NCBI GenBank assembly: GCA_934097015.1
Contig: CAKONF010000013.1
Coordinates: 1-29,014, forward strand
Direction of reading: 5' to 3'
From: an uncultured Bacilli bacterium
Lineage (GTDB): Bacteria > Bacillota_I > Bacilli_A > RF39 > UBA660
DNA length: 29,014 nt
A program made the translations under genes and the position numbers. Shown here piece by piece: positions 1-7,475 of this stretch; within the stretch, counting starts at the first letter, position 1, and the number at the start of each line of letters is the position of its first letter. Under the pieces are notes generated by a model, which saw only the letters and a list, made by a program, of their open reading frames with translations, was not told the origin of the DNA and did not search any database.

Positions 1-1
1 T

Positions 2-940
2 AGTGAAGTGACAGAATTTACCTCAATATCAGGAAGCAATGAACGTGTTTTAAATAATGCACCAGATGATTATGGAATAAGTTATTATTATAGAGGAAAT
101 GTAAATGATAATTATGTTTTATTTGCAAACAAAACATGGAGAATAGTCAGAATAAATGGAGATGGAAGTGTAAGATTAGTACTAGATAGTAGTGCTGGTA
201 AGGCTAAATTTAATTCTAGTTCTAATGATAATGCATATGTTGGATATATGTATGGAACACCAGGAAGTACAACATATGAAGCAACACATGAAAATAAAAA
301 TGATAGTACGATAAAAACAAAAGTAGACAAATGGTATGAAGATAATCTAAAAACAAATTATGCAAATTATTTAGCAGATACATTATTTTGTAATGACAAA
401 ACTCTTGCATCAAATGGAATAGGTGGAGTAACAACTCAATTGGGTTATGGAACTAGTAAAACATATTATTCATCAACAGAGAGATTACAATATAGTACAG
501 GAACAACAAATATAACTACATCAAAACCAACGTTTAAATGTGCAGAAAGTGCAACAAATACATATTCAAGATTTACAGTAAATGAAACAACATTATTAAA
601 TGGAAATAAAACAAATGGAGATTTAACATATCCAATAGGACTTTTAACAGCAGATGAAGTAGCGTATGCTGGAGCATATAAATATCATGAAACAAATACA
701 ACATATTATTTATATAATTCATCTATAACTTCTAATTGGTGGCTTTCGTCTCCGAACTACTTTAATAATGGTTTGGGTGCGGGCGAGTGGGGTGTTGGTG
801 CTTCGTATGGGTACATCTACTACGACGACGTCCACTACTTCACTTACGTTTTGCGCCCTAGTATCAATCTAAAGGCTAGTGTGCTAGTAGGTGGAGGAGA
901 TGGAACAAAAGAAAATCCATACACATTACTTAATAACTAA
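2..940 (+). CDS. Surface protein with DGR-type variable C-terminus (5'-truncated)
   Basis: The frame is open to the left edge, so the N-terminus lies outside the window. The GTG at 8 has no ribosome binding site and is probably an internal Val. The visible 313 residues contain a module with YYYRGNV, then W-R-I-V-R-I-N-G-D-G-S, typical of extracellular proteins in uncultured gut Bacillota that often start with a prepilin signal. Near the C-terminus, WWLSSP precedes a Gly/Tyr/Asp-rich stretch and then LRPSINL. WWLSSP...RP is typical of C-type-lectin/FGE-like folds that carry DGR variable regions. The last residues are GGGDGTKENPYTLLNN. Bases 738-859 are about 52% G+C by hand count, against roughly a quarter to a third around them. 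Role (inference): a cell-surface ligand-binding protein whose binding face is diversified. The exact family is not certain. Confidence 0.8.
   Translation, partial: SEVTEFTSISGSNERVLNNAPDDYGISYYYRGNVNDNYVLFANKTWRIVRINGDGSVRLVLDSSAGKAKFNSSSNDNAYVGYMYGTPGSTTYEATHENKNDSTIKTKVDKWYEDNLKTNYANYLADTLFCNDKTLASNGIGGVTTQLGYGTSKTYYSSTERLQYSTGTTNITTSKPTFKCAESATNTYSRFTVNETTLLNGNKTNGDLTYPIGLLTADEVAYAGAYKYHETNTTYYLYNSSITSNWWLSSPNYFNNGLGAGEWGVGASYGYIYYDDVHYFTYVLRPSINLKASVLVGGGDGTKENPYTLLNN
738..859 (+). repeat. Putative DGR variable region (VR) in the surface-protein gene
   Basis: Inside the reading frame, codons switch from A/T-ending to almost only C- or G-ending. A run reads tac atc tac tac gac gac gtc cac tac ttc act tac. 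All but act are NNC codons, reachable from AAC by changing only the two A's. This is the pattern left by adenine-specific mutagenesis of an AAC-rich template repeat. G+C is 63 of 122 bases. The region lies at the 3' end of the gene and stops at conserved ttgcgcccta, where an initiation-of-mutagenic-homology element would sit. No template repeat or reverse transcriptase is in the window, so the call rests on composition, codons and the WWLSSP context. Confidence 0.7.
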
Positions 941-950
941 CAGTTTTTAA

Positions 951-1007
951 AAAATTGCCGAAAATACTGGAGTTGAAGAGAAAAAACTTCGTCTAGTAGT
1001 ACACTAA
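951..1007 (+). pseudogene. Possible remnant of a coding sequence (very short)
   Basis: Between the surface-protein stop and the transporter terminator, one frame reads KIAENTGVEEKKLRLVVH followed by TAA and preceded by TAA. It looks like the helical C-terminal end of a protein and is less AT-rich (about 37% G+C) than true intergenic DNA here. There is no start codon, and it is not in the frame of the upstream gene. It may be the tail of a gene removed by deletion or by insertion of the surface-protein gene. It could also be chance. I do not recognise the family. Confidence 0.25.
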
Positions 1008-1047
1008 TTTATTCATTTTTAAACATAAAATGGTATTAAACAATATA

Positions 1048-1086
1048 AAAAAATTACAATATCTTATAAATTTATTGTAATTTTTT
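1048..1086. terminator. Bidirectional intrinsic terminator
   Basis: A perfect 14-bp inverted repeat, AAAAAATTACAATA (1048-1061) and TATTGTAATTTTTT (1073-1086), has an 11-nt loop. Its A and T ends give U-runs on both strands. It ends the minus-strand transporter, whose stop codon and last codons lie inside it, and the plus-strand surface-protein gene. Confidence 0.8.
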
Positions 1087-2304
1087 AATCCAATTTTTTC
1101 CATCTACAATTCTTGATACTAACATACTACTTGCTGAATCACCAACAACATTTAATACAGTTGCAGGAGCATCAATTATAGTAGCAATAATAGTCAATAT
1201 TGGTAAAGTAGCAATAGGGAATCCCATAAGACTAATAATTAACATTTCTGAAATAGTTCCACCACCAATAGGAACAGCAGTTATTAATATAGTAGCAATC
1301 AAAGAAACCCATAATACTTTAAAGATACTAACATCCATATTAAATAAATATACTAAAAACATTATCTTAAATACACTTCCAATTATAGATCCATCTTTAT
1401 GAAATGATGTACCTAAAGGAATAGTAGTATCTGCAATATCATCTGATACTCCAATAGATTTAGCACATTTAGTATTTATAGGAATACAGGCAGCAGAAGA
1501 ACATGTAGCTAACGCTGTTAATGTACTAGGAATTATATATTTCCAATAATTTTTAACACCCATAACGCCACCTGCTATATAAGCATATAAAGTATAAATT
1601 ACAAAGTACACAAATATACATGAAATAGTATAAATAATAAAAGTTTTTAAATATCCTAAAGCTATACTAGTACCAAATTCTCCAACAAATGAAGCAAAAT
1701 AACAACCTAATCCTATTGGAGCATAATACATTATTATACTTATTAATTTTTGTAGTACTTCATTAAAACTATTTAGTACTTCCAAAGCTTTTTTACCTTT
1801 TTCCTTTGATAAATTAATTGATAATCCCATTAAAATACTAAATATTATTAAAGCAATTATATTATCTTTAGAAATTAATTTAACAAAATCATTAGTACTT
1901 ATAGCATTTACAGTTCTATCTAATATATTTAAATCTTCTTTGTCATTTTTAATATTATAATCTATAATATCTTTAATTTTATTACCATCTTCACTATTTA
2001 CTAAGCTAATTCTAGTACTTATTATACCTATAAATACACTTATAAGAGAAGTAATAATAAATACTAATACAATACTTCTTAATATCTTACCTAATCTTTT
2101 AGGTTCTTTCATATTACCAATAGATGTAGTAATAGTTAAAAATATAAGTGGTACTATAATAGTTAATAATAAATTAATAAATAAATCACCAAATGGACTT
2201 AAAATAGTTGCTTTTTCTTTAAATATAATTCCAACAATACCTCCTAATACTATACTAGCAAGTAAAATAATAGTAGATTTATAATTTTTTAATACTTTTT
2301 TCAT
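1072..2304 (-). CDS. Dicarboxylate/amino acid:cation symporter (DAACS family)
   Basis: A 410-residue integral membrane protein of the sodium:dicarboxylate symporter family (GltP/DctA/SstT fold). It should import an acidic or small neutral amino acid, or a C4-dicarboxylate, with Na+ or H+. The N-terminal half has several hydrophobic helices. The C-terminal half carries the family's re-entrant loop motif ATCSSAACIP, in the place of the serine-rich SSSAATLP, and IPLGTSFHKDGS, matching IPLGATINMDGT. The late segment APATVLNVVGDSASSMLVSRIVDG matches the usual terminal transmembrane region. Substrate cannot be fixed from sequence. The ATG at 2304 has AAAGGAG a few bases upstream. The family usually has 400-430 residues, so it looks complete. 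It is a single-gene unit, divergent from the Sel1-repeat gene. Confidence 0.9.
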   Translation of the reverse strand: MKKVLKNYKSTIILLASIVLGGIVGIIFKEKATILSPFGDLFINLLLTIIVPLIFLTITTSIGNMKEPKRLGKILRSIVLVFIITSLISVFIGIISTRISLVNSEDGNKIKDIIDYNIKNDKEDLNILDRTVNAISTNDFVKLISKDNIIALIIFSILMGLSINLSKEKGKKALEVLNSFNEVLQKLISIIMYYAPIGLGCYFASFVGEFGTSIALGYLKTFIIYTISCIFVYFVIYTLYAYIAGGVMGVKNYWKYIIPSTLTALATCSSAACIPINTKCAKSIGVSDDIADTTIPLGTSFHKDGSIIGSVFKIMFLVYLFNMDVSIFKVLWVSLIATILITAVPIGGGTISEMLIISLMGFPIATLPILTIIATIIDAPATVLNVVGDSASSMLVSRIVDGKNWIKKLQ

Positions 2305-2322
2305 AAGACTCCTTTCAATTTA

Positions 2323-2328
2323 ATTATA
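2323..2328 (-). promoter_or_regulatory. Candidate -10 box for the symporter gene
   Basis: TATAAT on the minus strand, about 20 bases before the start codon and just upstream of AAAGGAG. No good -35 is seen at 17 bp, so this is only a candidate. Confidence 0.35.
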
Positions 2329-2355
2329 TTTTAATATAAAAAAAATAGTAATACT

Positions 2356-2384
2356 TTGTAATCCACATAAATCCACGATATAAT
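2356..2384 (+). promoter_or_regulatory. Sigma-A type promoter for the Sel1-repeat gene
   Basis: TTGTAA (2356-2361), a 17-bp spacer and TATAAT (2379-2384). The predicted start near 2391 falls at the AAGGAGAA ribosome binding site, giving a very short leader before the ATG at 2404. Confidence 0.75.
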
Positions 2385-2403
2385 ATAAAAAGGAGAAATA
2401 ATT

Positions 2404-3705
2404 ATGACAAAAAAATTTGTTAAAATGAATGATAATAAAAATAATTTATCTTTAGGTAATTTAGTTAATATAATAAAAAAATATTCAACTACTTTAGAAA
2501 GTAGTATACAACATGAAGTATTTTGTTCTATATTTAATATAAGTGATATTAATAACACTACTGTTAATAATTATTTAATAGGATATAGAGCAATAGGGTT
2601 AGATTATAAAAAAATATACATTGATTTAAAATATAAATATGAAACTAATAAATATGTATTTTTAGAAATATTTTGTAATATATTAACTATATTAGATGAA
2701 AAGATATATAACATAAATAATATTAATATTGAAATAATAAATAATAATATTAAATTAAATAATGTATGTAAAGATTTAATTACATTAAGTAAAACAGATA
2801 ATAGTGTTAGTAATGAATTTAATGATAAAACAAATTTATTATATAAAAATAATGATATTTATTCTTGTATTATTGAAATACTATTATTTGTTATATTAGA
2901 AAAGAAACAACCCATATACATAGAAGATATTAATAAATATATTATAAAAGATGAATTAGATAGTTATTTAAGTATAAATTTATATGAGGGAACAAGTTAT
3001 ATTACTTCATTAATTGAATTAGGTAAGAAAAATAATATGTATGCTAATGCTGAATTAGGTTCATTAGAGTATAGTGGATTTATTAATGGTAATGTTGATT
3101 ATGAAAAATGTTATAATTATTACTTGTTATCAGCTAAAAAGAATCATCCTAAAGCATGTTTTATGGTAGCAAATCTTATCCTTAAAGGATTAGTTCACGA
3201 AAAAAGTATTAACACAGCATGGCATTATTTAAATATTAGTGTTAAAGAAGGAAATATAGCAGCACTAAATAAATTAGGATTATGTTATATGAATGGTAAT
3301 AATCCAGATAATATTGTAGATATAGATAAGGCTCTAAATTATTTTAAAAAAGCTAGTGATATGGGTTATAGTTATTCTTATAATAATTTAGGACTATATT
3401 ATGAATCTTTAAATAATATAGATAAAGCTTTATATTATTATAAATTAAGTGCTGATTTAAATAATAGTTGGGCTTTAAATAAAGTAGGTGAAATATATAG
3501 GTTAAATAATAATTTAAAAGATGCGTATTTTTATTATATTAAATCTATTGAATGTCCTATAACAGAAAGAAATTATTATGGATATTATAACCTAGCCAAT
3601 TACTATTATTTAAATGGTTTTAAAGAATTAAATATAAAAAAAAATATAAATAAATATAACGAATATATTACTATTTTTAATAAATATAAAAGAACAAGAG
3701 ACTAG
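2404..3705 (+). CDS. Sel1-like/TPR repeat protein
   Basis: A 433-residue protein without signal peptide or clear membrane segment. From about residue 200 to 400 it has successive Sel1/TPR-type helical hairpins with A-x-x-x-L-G-x-x-Y-x-x-G spacing, for example AALNKLGLCYMNG, YSYNNLGLYYESLNN and WALNKVGEIYRLNN. Such repeats form superhelical scaffolds that bind other proteins. The N-terminal 200 residues are Asn/Ile-rich and not recognised. ATG at 2404 follows AAGGAGAA. Its final codons (KRTRD) form one arm of a terminator hairpin shared with the convergent coiled-coil gene, whose stop is only 4 bases away. Specific function unknown; adaptor role is inference from the repeat class. Confidence 0.8.
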   Translation: MTKKFVKMNDNKNNLSLGNLVNIIKKYSTTLESSIQHEVFCSIFNISDINNTTVNNYLIGYRAIGLDYKKIYIDLKYKYETNKYVFLEIFCNILTILDEKIYNINNINIEIINNNIKLNNVCKDLITLSKTDNSVSNEFNDKTNLLYKNNDIYSCIIEILLFVILEKKQPIYIEDINKYIIKDELDSYLSINLYEGTSYITSLIELGKKNNMYANAELGSLEYSGFINGNVDYEKCYNYYLLSAKKNHPKACFMVANLILKGLVHEKSINTAWHYLNISVKEGNIAALNKLGLCYMNGNNPDNIVDIDKALNYFKKASDMGYSYSYNNLGLYYESLNNIDKALYYYKLSADLNNSWALNKVGEIYRLNNNLKDAYFYYIKSIECPITERNYYGYYNLANYYYLNGFKELNIKKNINKYNEYITIFNKYKRTRD

Positions 3706-3735
3706 TAGTTTATCTAGAACGTCCTCTTGTTCTTT
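3689..3735. terminator. Bidirectional terminator made from two gene ends
   Basis: AAAGAACAAGAG (3689-3700) pairs perfectly with CTCTTGTTCTTT (3724-3735). The loop holds both stop codons (TAG 3703-3705; TAA of the minus gene 3710-3712). The arms encode the last residues of both proteins (KRTR on plus, ERTR on minus). The flank gives a U-rich tract for minus-strand transcripts; on the plus strand it is only pyrimidine-rich. Confidence 0.6.
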
Positions 3736-5803
3736 CTTCTTCATCTTGATATTCATAACTATTCATATAATTATTCATATCATAATACATATTCATGTTA
3801 TTCATATTATTTTGATTAATATTATTTTTTTCTATATTTTGTTTTTCTTGTTTGTTTTTATCTTCATTTTTTTCTTTTTCTTCATTTTCTTCTTTTTTCT
3901 TTTTCTCTAAATTAATTTTTTCTATTTCACTAACTTTTTTATCATTTTCTATTATGCTAATATCAATATCTCTATTAAGACTATTTACTTTATTATCTTC
4001 ATTTACAAGTTTATCTTCAATATTTTCTATTTCACTGTAATATGAATAAAATTCATTGCTATCTAAATAATCATTAAATTCTGTTTTAAATTCATTCTTA
4101 AAATTTCTTATTTCTTCTAAAGTAGAAAGTATTTCACGTTTTGTTAAAGATAAATTACTTTTTTCTTTTAATAAATCTATCTTAAAATTATCACTAGGAA
4201 CTATATTTTTTTGTGATACAACTTTTAATTGACTTCTTAATTTATTATATACACTTTCAATAGGTTCATTATTTTGTTTACTTAATTTCAATGATAAATT
4301 CATTAATTCTTTATTGTTTTTAATTTCCATGTTTCCTAAAAAGTATTTTGTTTCAATAACTTCTTTAGGTACAATATTTTTTATTTTCGTTTTATAATTA
4401 TTTAAATTCATTTGGAAAGTTAATAATTTATCTCTAAATTTAAATAATTTATTATTATATTCACTAATATCTTTTTCATTATCATTCTTTTTATCTTCTA
4501 ATTCATTATTTTTATTTTTCTTATCTTCTATTTTATTTATTAATGTATTAGTTTCTTTATTTATATCATTTACTTTATTAGTATAATCTAATTTATCTTT
4601 AAAATTACCATACAATTCATTTAAATATCTAGAGTTATTGCTTTCTTTTTTTAATTTATCTATATATTCTTTTAAATATTTAGGTTGTGTTTTTGATAAA
4701 GAGAAAGCTATATTAATTACATTTCCATCTTTAATCATAGTTATTCTATTTATAATATTATTTATCTCTTTACTATTATTTTTTGCTCTTTCTATTAATT
4801 TATCAAAGTCACTAATATCCTTAGCATTTTCTAGTTCTTTATTTATTCTATATACTTCCATGCTTAAATTATGTAATGCTTCATAATCTTTTTTTATTTG
4901 TTTATTTACTGTATTAATAAATTCTTCTTTACCTAAATCTTTATCTTTATCTAATTCATTAATTACAGTATCTTTTTTATTTTTTACATTATCTTTTTTA
5001 ATAATTTTATTTTCTTTAGATATAGTATTATCTTTTTCTTTAGAATCACCAGATTTAATTTTATTATTTTTAGTATCTTTATCTTTAATTTTATCTTTTT
5101 GTTTTTCTTTTTCTTTATTTATATCATTTTTTACTTCTTTATTTTTATCTATGTTTTCTTTAGTTTGTTTTTTTTCTGTTTTATCAGTTTCTTTATCTTT
5201 TTTTATATCATCTTTATTTTTTTCTTTTTTTGTTTTGTCTTTCTCAAGAGTACCTACATTTTTATTAACCTTTACATTTTTTACATTCTCTAATTTTTCT
5301 TGTTCTTTCTTTTTAGTTTCTTTTTCTTGTTTAAGTTTTTCAAGTTGTTTATTTTTAATTTCTTCAAGTTTATGTTTCTTTTCATCTTCTGCTTTTTTCA
5401 ATTCTTCTAATCTTTTCTTTTCATCTATTTTTTTCTTTTCATCTAGTTTCTTTTTGTCTTCTTGCTTTTTCTTTTCTTCTATCTCTTTTTTCTTTTTTAA
5501 TTCATTTAATATTTTTTCTTCTTGCTTCTTCTTTAATTCTTCAACTTTATTTTTATTTTCTAAATTAACACCTGTTCTTTTAGATATCTTTTGATTTTTA
5601 ATATTATTATCATTTTTAATATTATCTTTAGTTTTAACAGCAATAGGGGAAACATTAATAACTTTCTTTCTTTTATTGTTTAATATTTCTTCTTGTTTTT
5701 TCTTCTTTTCTTCTAATTCTTTTTTCTTTTTTTTATATAATTCTATATAATATAATCTTAAATACTTAAAATAGTCATTTACATCTTTCTTATTTGAATT
5801 CAT
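3710..5803 (-). CDS. Lys/Glu-rich coiled-coil protein of unknown function
   Basis: A 697-residue highly charged protein. After a short Tyr-containing head (residues 1-25), residues about 25-285 are almost only K, E, D, N and Q in long helical runs. Residues about 290-650 are predicted coiled coil with normal composition, including KEEFINTVNKQIKKD and a late MNLNNYKTKIKNIVPKEV segment. The tail is Met/Asn/Tyr-rich and ends EERTRGRSR. There is no signal peptide or membrane helix, so it is probably cytoplasmic. It could be a structural or spore-associated filament, but nothing shows this. ATG at 5803 is preceded by AGGTGG. The purine-rich message makes the plus strand a roughly 2-kb pyrimidine-rich tract. 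It converges on the Sel1-repeat gene and diverges from murF. Confidence 0.75.
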   Translation of the reverse strand: MNSNKKDVNDYFKYLRLYYIELYKKKKKELEEKKKKQEEILNNKRKKVINVSPIAVKTKDNIKNDNNIKNQKISKRTGVNLENKNKVEELKKKQEEKILNELKKKKEIEEKKKQEDKKKLDEKKKIDEKKRLEELKKAEDEKKHKLEEIKNKQLEKLKQEKETKKKEQEKLENVKNVKVNKNVGTLEKDKTKKEKNKDDIKKDKETDKTEKKQTKENIDKNKEVKNDINKEKEKQKDKIKDKDTKNNKIKSGDSKEKDNTISKENKIIKKDNVKNKKDTVINELDKDKDLGKEEFINTVNKQIKKDYEALHNLSMEVYRINKELENAKDISDFDKLIERAKNNSKEINNIINRITMIKDGNVINIAFSLSKTQPKYLKEYIDKLKKESNNSRYLNELYGNFKDKLDYTNKVNDINKETNTLINKIEDKKNKNNELEDKKNDNEKDISEYNNKLFKFRDKLLTFQMNLNNYKTKIKNIVPKEVIETKYFLGNMEIKNNKELMNLSLKLSKQNNEPIESVYNKLRSQLKVVSQKNIVPSDNFKIDLLKEKSNLSLTKREILSTLEEIRNFKNEFKTEFNDYLDSNEFYSYYSEIENIEDKLVNEDNKVNSLNRDIDISIIENDKKVSEIEKINLEKKKKEENEEKEKNEDKNKQEKQNIEKNNINQNNMNNMNMYYDMNNYMNSYEYQDEEERTRGRSR

Positions 5804-5826
5804 ATAACCACCTAATTTCTAAGATT

Positions 5827-5835
5827 ATTGTATCA
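5827..5835 (-). promoter_or_regulatory. Extended -10 for the coiled-coil gene
   Basis: On the minus strand TGA-TACAAT, an extended -10 similar to others in this window, lies about 24 bases before the start codon. No strong -35 is seen. Confidence 0.45.
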
Positions 5836-5896
5836 AAACTTGTATTTTTAGTCTATAATATTAACAAAAAATATTTATTTATTTCTAATTTTAAAA

Positions 5897-5902
5897 TATA
5901 AT
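5897..5902 (+). promoter_or_regulatory. Candidate -10 box for murF
   Basis: TATAAT about 20 bases upstream of the preferred murF start. The -35 region (tttatt) is weak. Confidence 0.4.
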
Positions 5903-5922
5903 TGTAATAGGAAGTGATTTGT

Positions 5923-7278
5923 GTGAAAATATCAGATATATTATTATCTACTAATGGAGTTTTATTAAGTGGAGATATTAATTTTTATATAAATAGTTTT
6001 AAAATAGATTCAAGATGTTTATCTAGTGATGATATATTTATTGCGATAAAAGGTGATAAGTTTGATGGTAATAGTTTTGTTTTAAATGTTTTAAATGGAA
6101 ATAGTGTGGGAGTTATTTTTGATGGTGATATTAATATTGATATAAATAATTATAAAGATAAGGTAATTATTAAAGTAGATGATTCAATAAAAGCATTACA
6201 AGATATGGCACGATATAAAAGATCTTTATATGATATTCCAGTTGTTGCTATTACTGGTAGTGTAGGTAAGACTAGTACCAAAGATATAGTAGCTAGCGTT
6301 ATGAGTGAAAAATATAATGTTTTAAAAACAGAAGGTAATCATAACAATCATATTGGATTACCATTAACATTATTAGAATTAAAAGATCACACTGCAATGT
6401 GTATAGAAATGGGAATGAATCATTTCAATGAAATTAGTTTGCTAACAAATATATTAAAACCAACAATAGCTGTTATTACAAACGTTGGTACAGCACATAT
6501 AGGAAATTTAGGTAGTAGAGAAAATATATTAAAAGCTAAATTAGAAATATTAGAAGGATTAAGTAGTGATGGAACAATTATTATAAATAATGATAATGAT
6601 TTATTAAATTCATGGTATTCTTTAGATACTAAATATAATAAAGTTAGCTATGGAATAGAAAATAAAAGCGATTTCATGGCCTATAATATAAATTCATTAA
6701 TTGATAAAAGTACTTTTGATATAAAAGTAAAAGATCAAGTATATGATGTTTTAGTACCAGTACCAGGTTTACATTTCATATATAACAGTTTATGTGCAAT
6801 TAGTGTTGGAAATGTATTAGGTATAAACAATAATAAAATAATTGATGGTATTAAAAAATTTGAACTTTCAAAAAATAGAATGGAAATTATTAAATTAAAA
6901 GAAGGAATAGAATTAATTTCAGATTGCTACAACGCTAACTATGATTCAATGAAAGCAGCAATAGAAATATTGGGAAAATATAAAACAAGAAAAATTGCTG
7001 TACTGGGTGATATGCTAGAATTAGGAGATTATAGCAAAGAATTACATCAAAAAATTGGTAAATTAGTTGACATAAATAATATTGATATATTAATATGTGT
7101 AGGTGAACTAAGTAAATATATTTATGAAAGTTCTAATATATGTAAATATATGTGTAAAGATAATAAAGAAGCAATAGAATTATTAAAAAGTATTATAAAA
7201 AGCAATGATATTATATTATTTAAAGCTTCAAATAGTATGAATTTTATAGAAATTGTAAAAAAAATTGAAAAAATTTAA
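5923..7278 (+). CDS. murF: UDP-N-acetylmuramoyl-tripeptide--D-alanyl-D-alanine ligase (MurF)
   Basis: Cytoplasmic Mur ligase that uses ATP to add D-Ala-D-Ala to the UDP-MurNAc-tripeptide, the last cytoplasmic step of peptidoglycan precursor synthesis. Visible features in order: an N-terminal MurF domain (SRCLSSDDIFIAIKGDKFDG), the ATP P-loop GSVGKTSTK at about residues 111-119, TEGNHNNHIGLPLTLL, MGMNHFNEISLL, then the C-terminal domain with DCYNANYDSMKAAI and AVLGDMLELGDYS, both typical of MurF. I chose GTG at 5923, giving 451 residues (starting MKISDILLSTNG), because AGGAAG lies 8 bases upstream. The in-frame GTG at 5914 overlaps that binding site. Length matches the family. It is followed by a candidate small RNA and uppP. 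Confidence 0.95.
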   Translation: MKISDILLSTNGVLLSGDINFYINSFKIDSRCLSSDDIFIAIKGDKFDGNSFVLNVLNGNSVGVIFDGDINIDINNYKDKVIIKVDDSIKALQDMARYKRSLYDIPVVAITGSVGKTSTKDIVASVMSEKYNVLKTEGNHNNHIGLPLTLLELKDHTAMCIEMGMNHFNEISLLTNILKPTIAVITNVGTAHIGNLGSRENILKAKLEILEGLSSDGTIIINNDNDLLNSWYSLDTKYNKVSYGIENKSDFMAYNINSLIDKSTFDIKVKDQVYDVLVPVPGLHFIYNSLCAISVGNVLGINNNKIIDGIKKFELSKNRMEIIKLKEGIELISDCYNANYDSMKAAIEILGKYKTRKIAVLGDMLELGDYSKELHQKIGKLVDINNIDILICVGELSKYIYESSNICKYMCKDNKEAIELLKSIIKSNDIILFKASNSMNFIEIVKKIEKI

Positions 7279-7305
7279 AAAAAGTATTTCTTTTTTTAAA
7301 ATATG

Positions 7306-7314
7306 TGATATAAT
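7306..7314 (+). promoter_or_regulatory. Extended -10 promoter of the candidate small RNA
   Basis: TGA-TATAAT (7306-7314). A start 7 bases downstream is exactly the first base (7321) of the 10-bp closing stem of the downstream RNA. The -35 is weak, as often with extended -10 promoters. Confidence 0.6.
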
Positions 7315-7320
7315 TTAATT

Positions 7321-7423
7321 ACACAACAGAAAAAAATATACACTTAACTTTACTCGCGCTTTGTGAGCAGAATCTTTTCTTTAACAAAGTTGTTTACATA
7401 TATTTGCTCTGTTGTGTTTTTTT
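7321..7423 (+). ncRNA. Candidate structured small RNA with its own promoter and terminator
   Basis: About 103 nt between murF and uppP. Nested perfect pairings are visible: ACACAACAGA (7321-7330) with TCTGTTGTGT (7408-7417); AAATATA (7334-7340) with TATATTT (7399-7405); AACTTT (7346-7351) with AAAGTT (7386-7391). A small hairpin CTCGC/GTGAG (7353-7367, one G-U) sits in the middle with a single-stranded 3' flank, cagaatcttttcttt. The outer stem runs into seven T's (7417-7423), so the 3' end is an intrinsic terminator. With TGATATAAT just upstream this looks like a separate transcription unit. It lacks the conserved SRP RNA loop and does not look like 6S, tmRNA or a riboswitch I know. It may simply be an elaborate murF terminator. 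Confidence 0.55.
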
Positions 7424-7475
7424 ATGAATTTAATTTAATTAAACAAATACAATTATTATAGAAAGATGTGATAGA

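Noticed and set aside
8..10. GTG at 8 as the true start of the first gene
   Set aside because: The frame is open to the edge, there is no ribosome binding site, and no signal or prepilin sequence follows, so the gene is truncated by the window.
3852..5594. Several Phe/Ser-rich plus-strand reading frames
   Set aside because: They are antisense shadows of the Lys/Glu-rich coiled-coil gene; the pyrimidine-rich strand lacks stop codons by composition and they have no ribosome binding sites.
7321..7423. Signal recognition particle RNA or 6S RNA
   Set aside because: Length fits a small SRP RNA, but the conserved GGAAG-type loop motifs are missing, and 6S is longer with a large central bubble.
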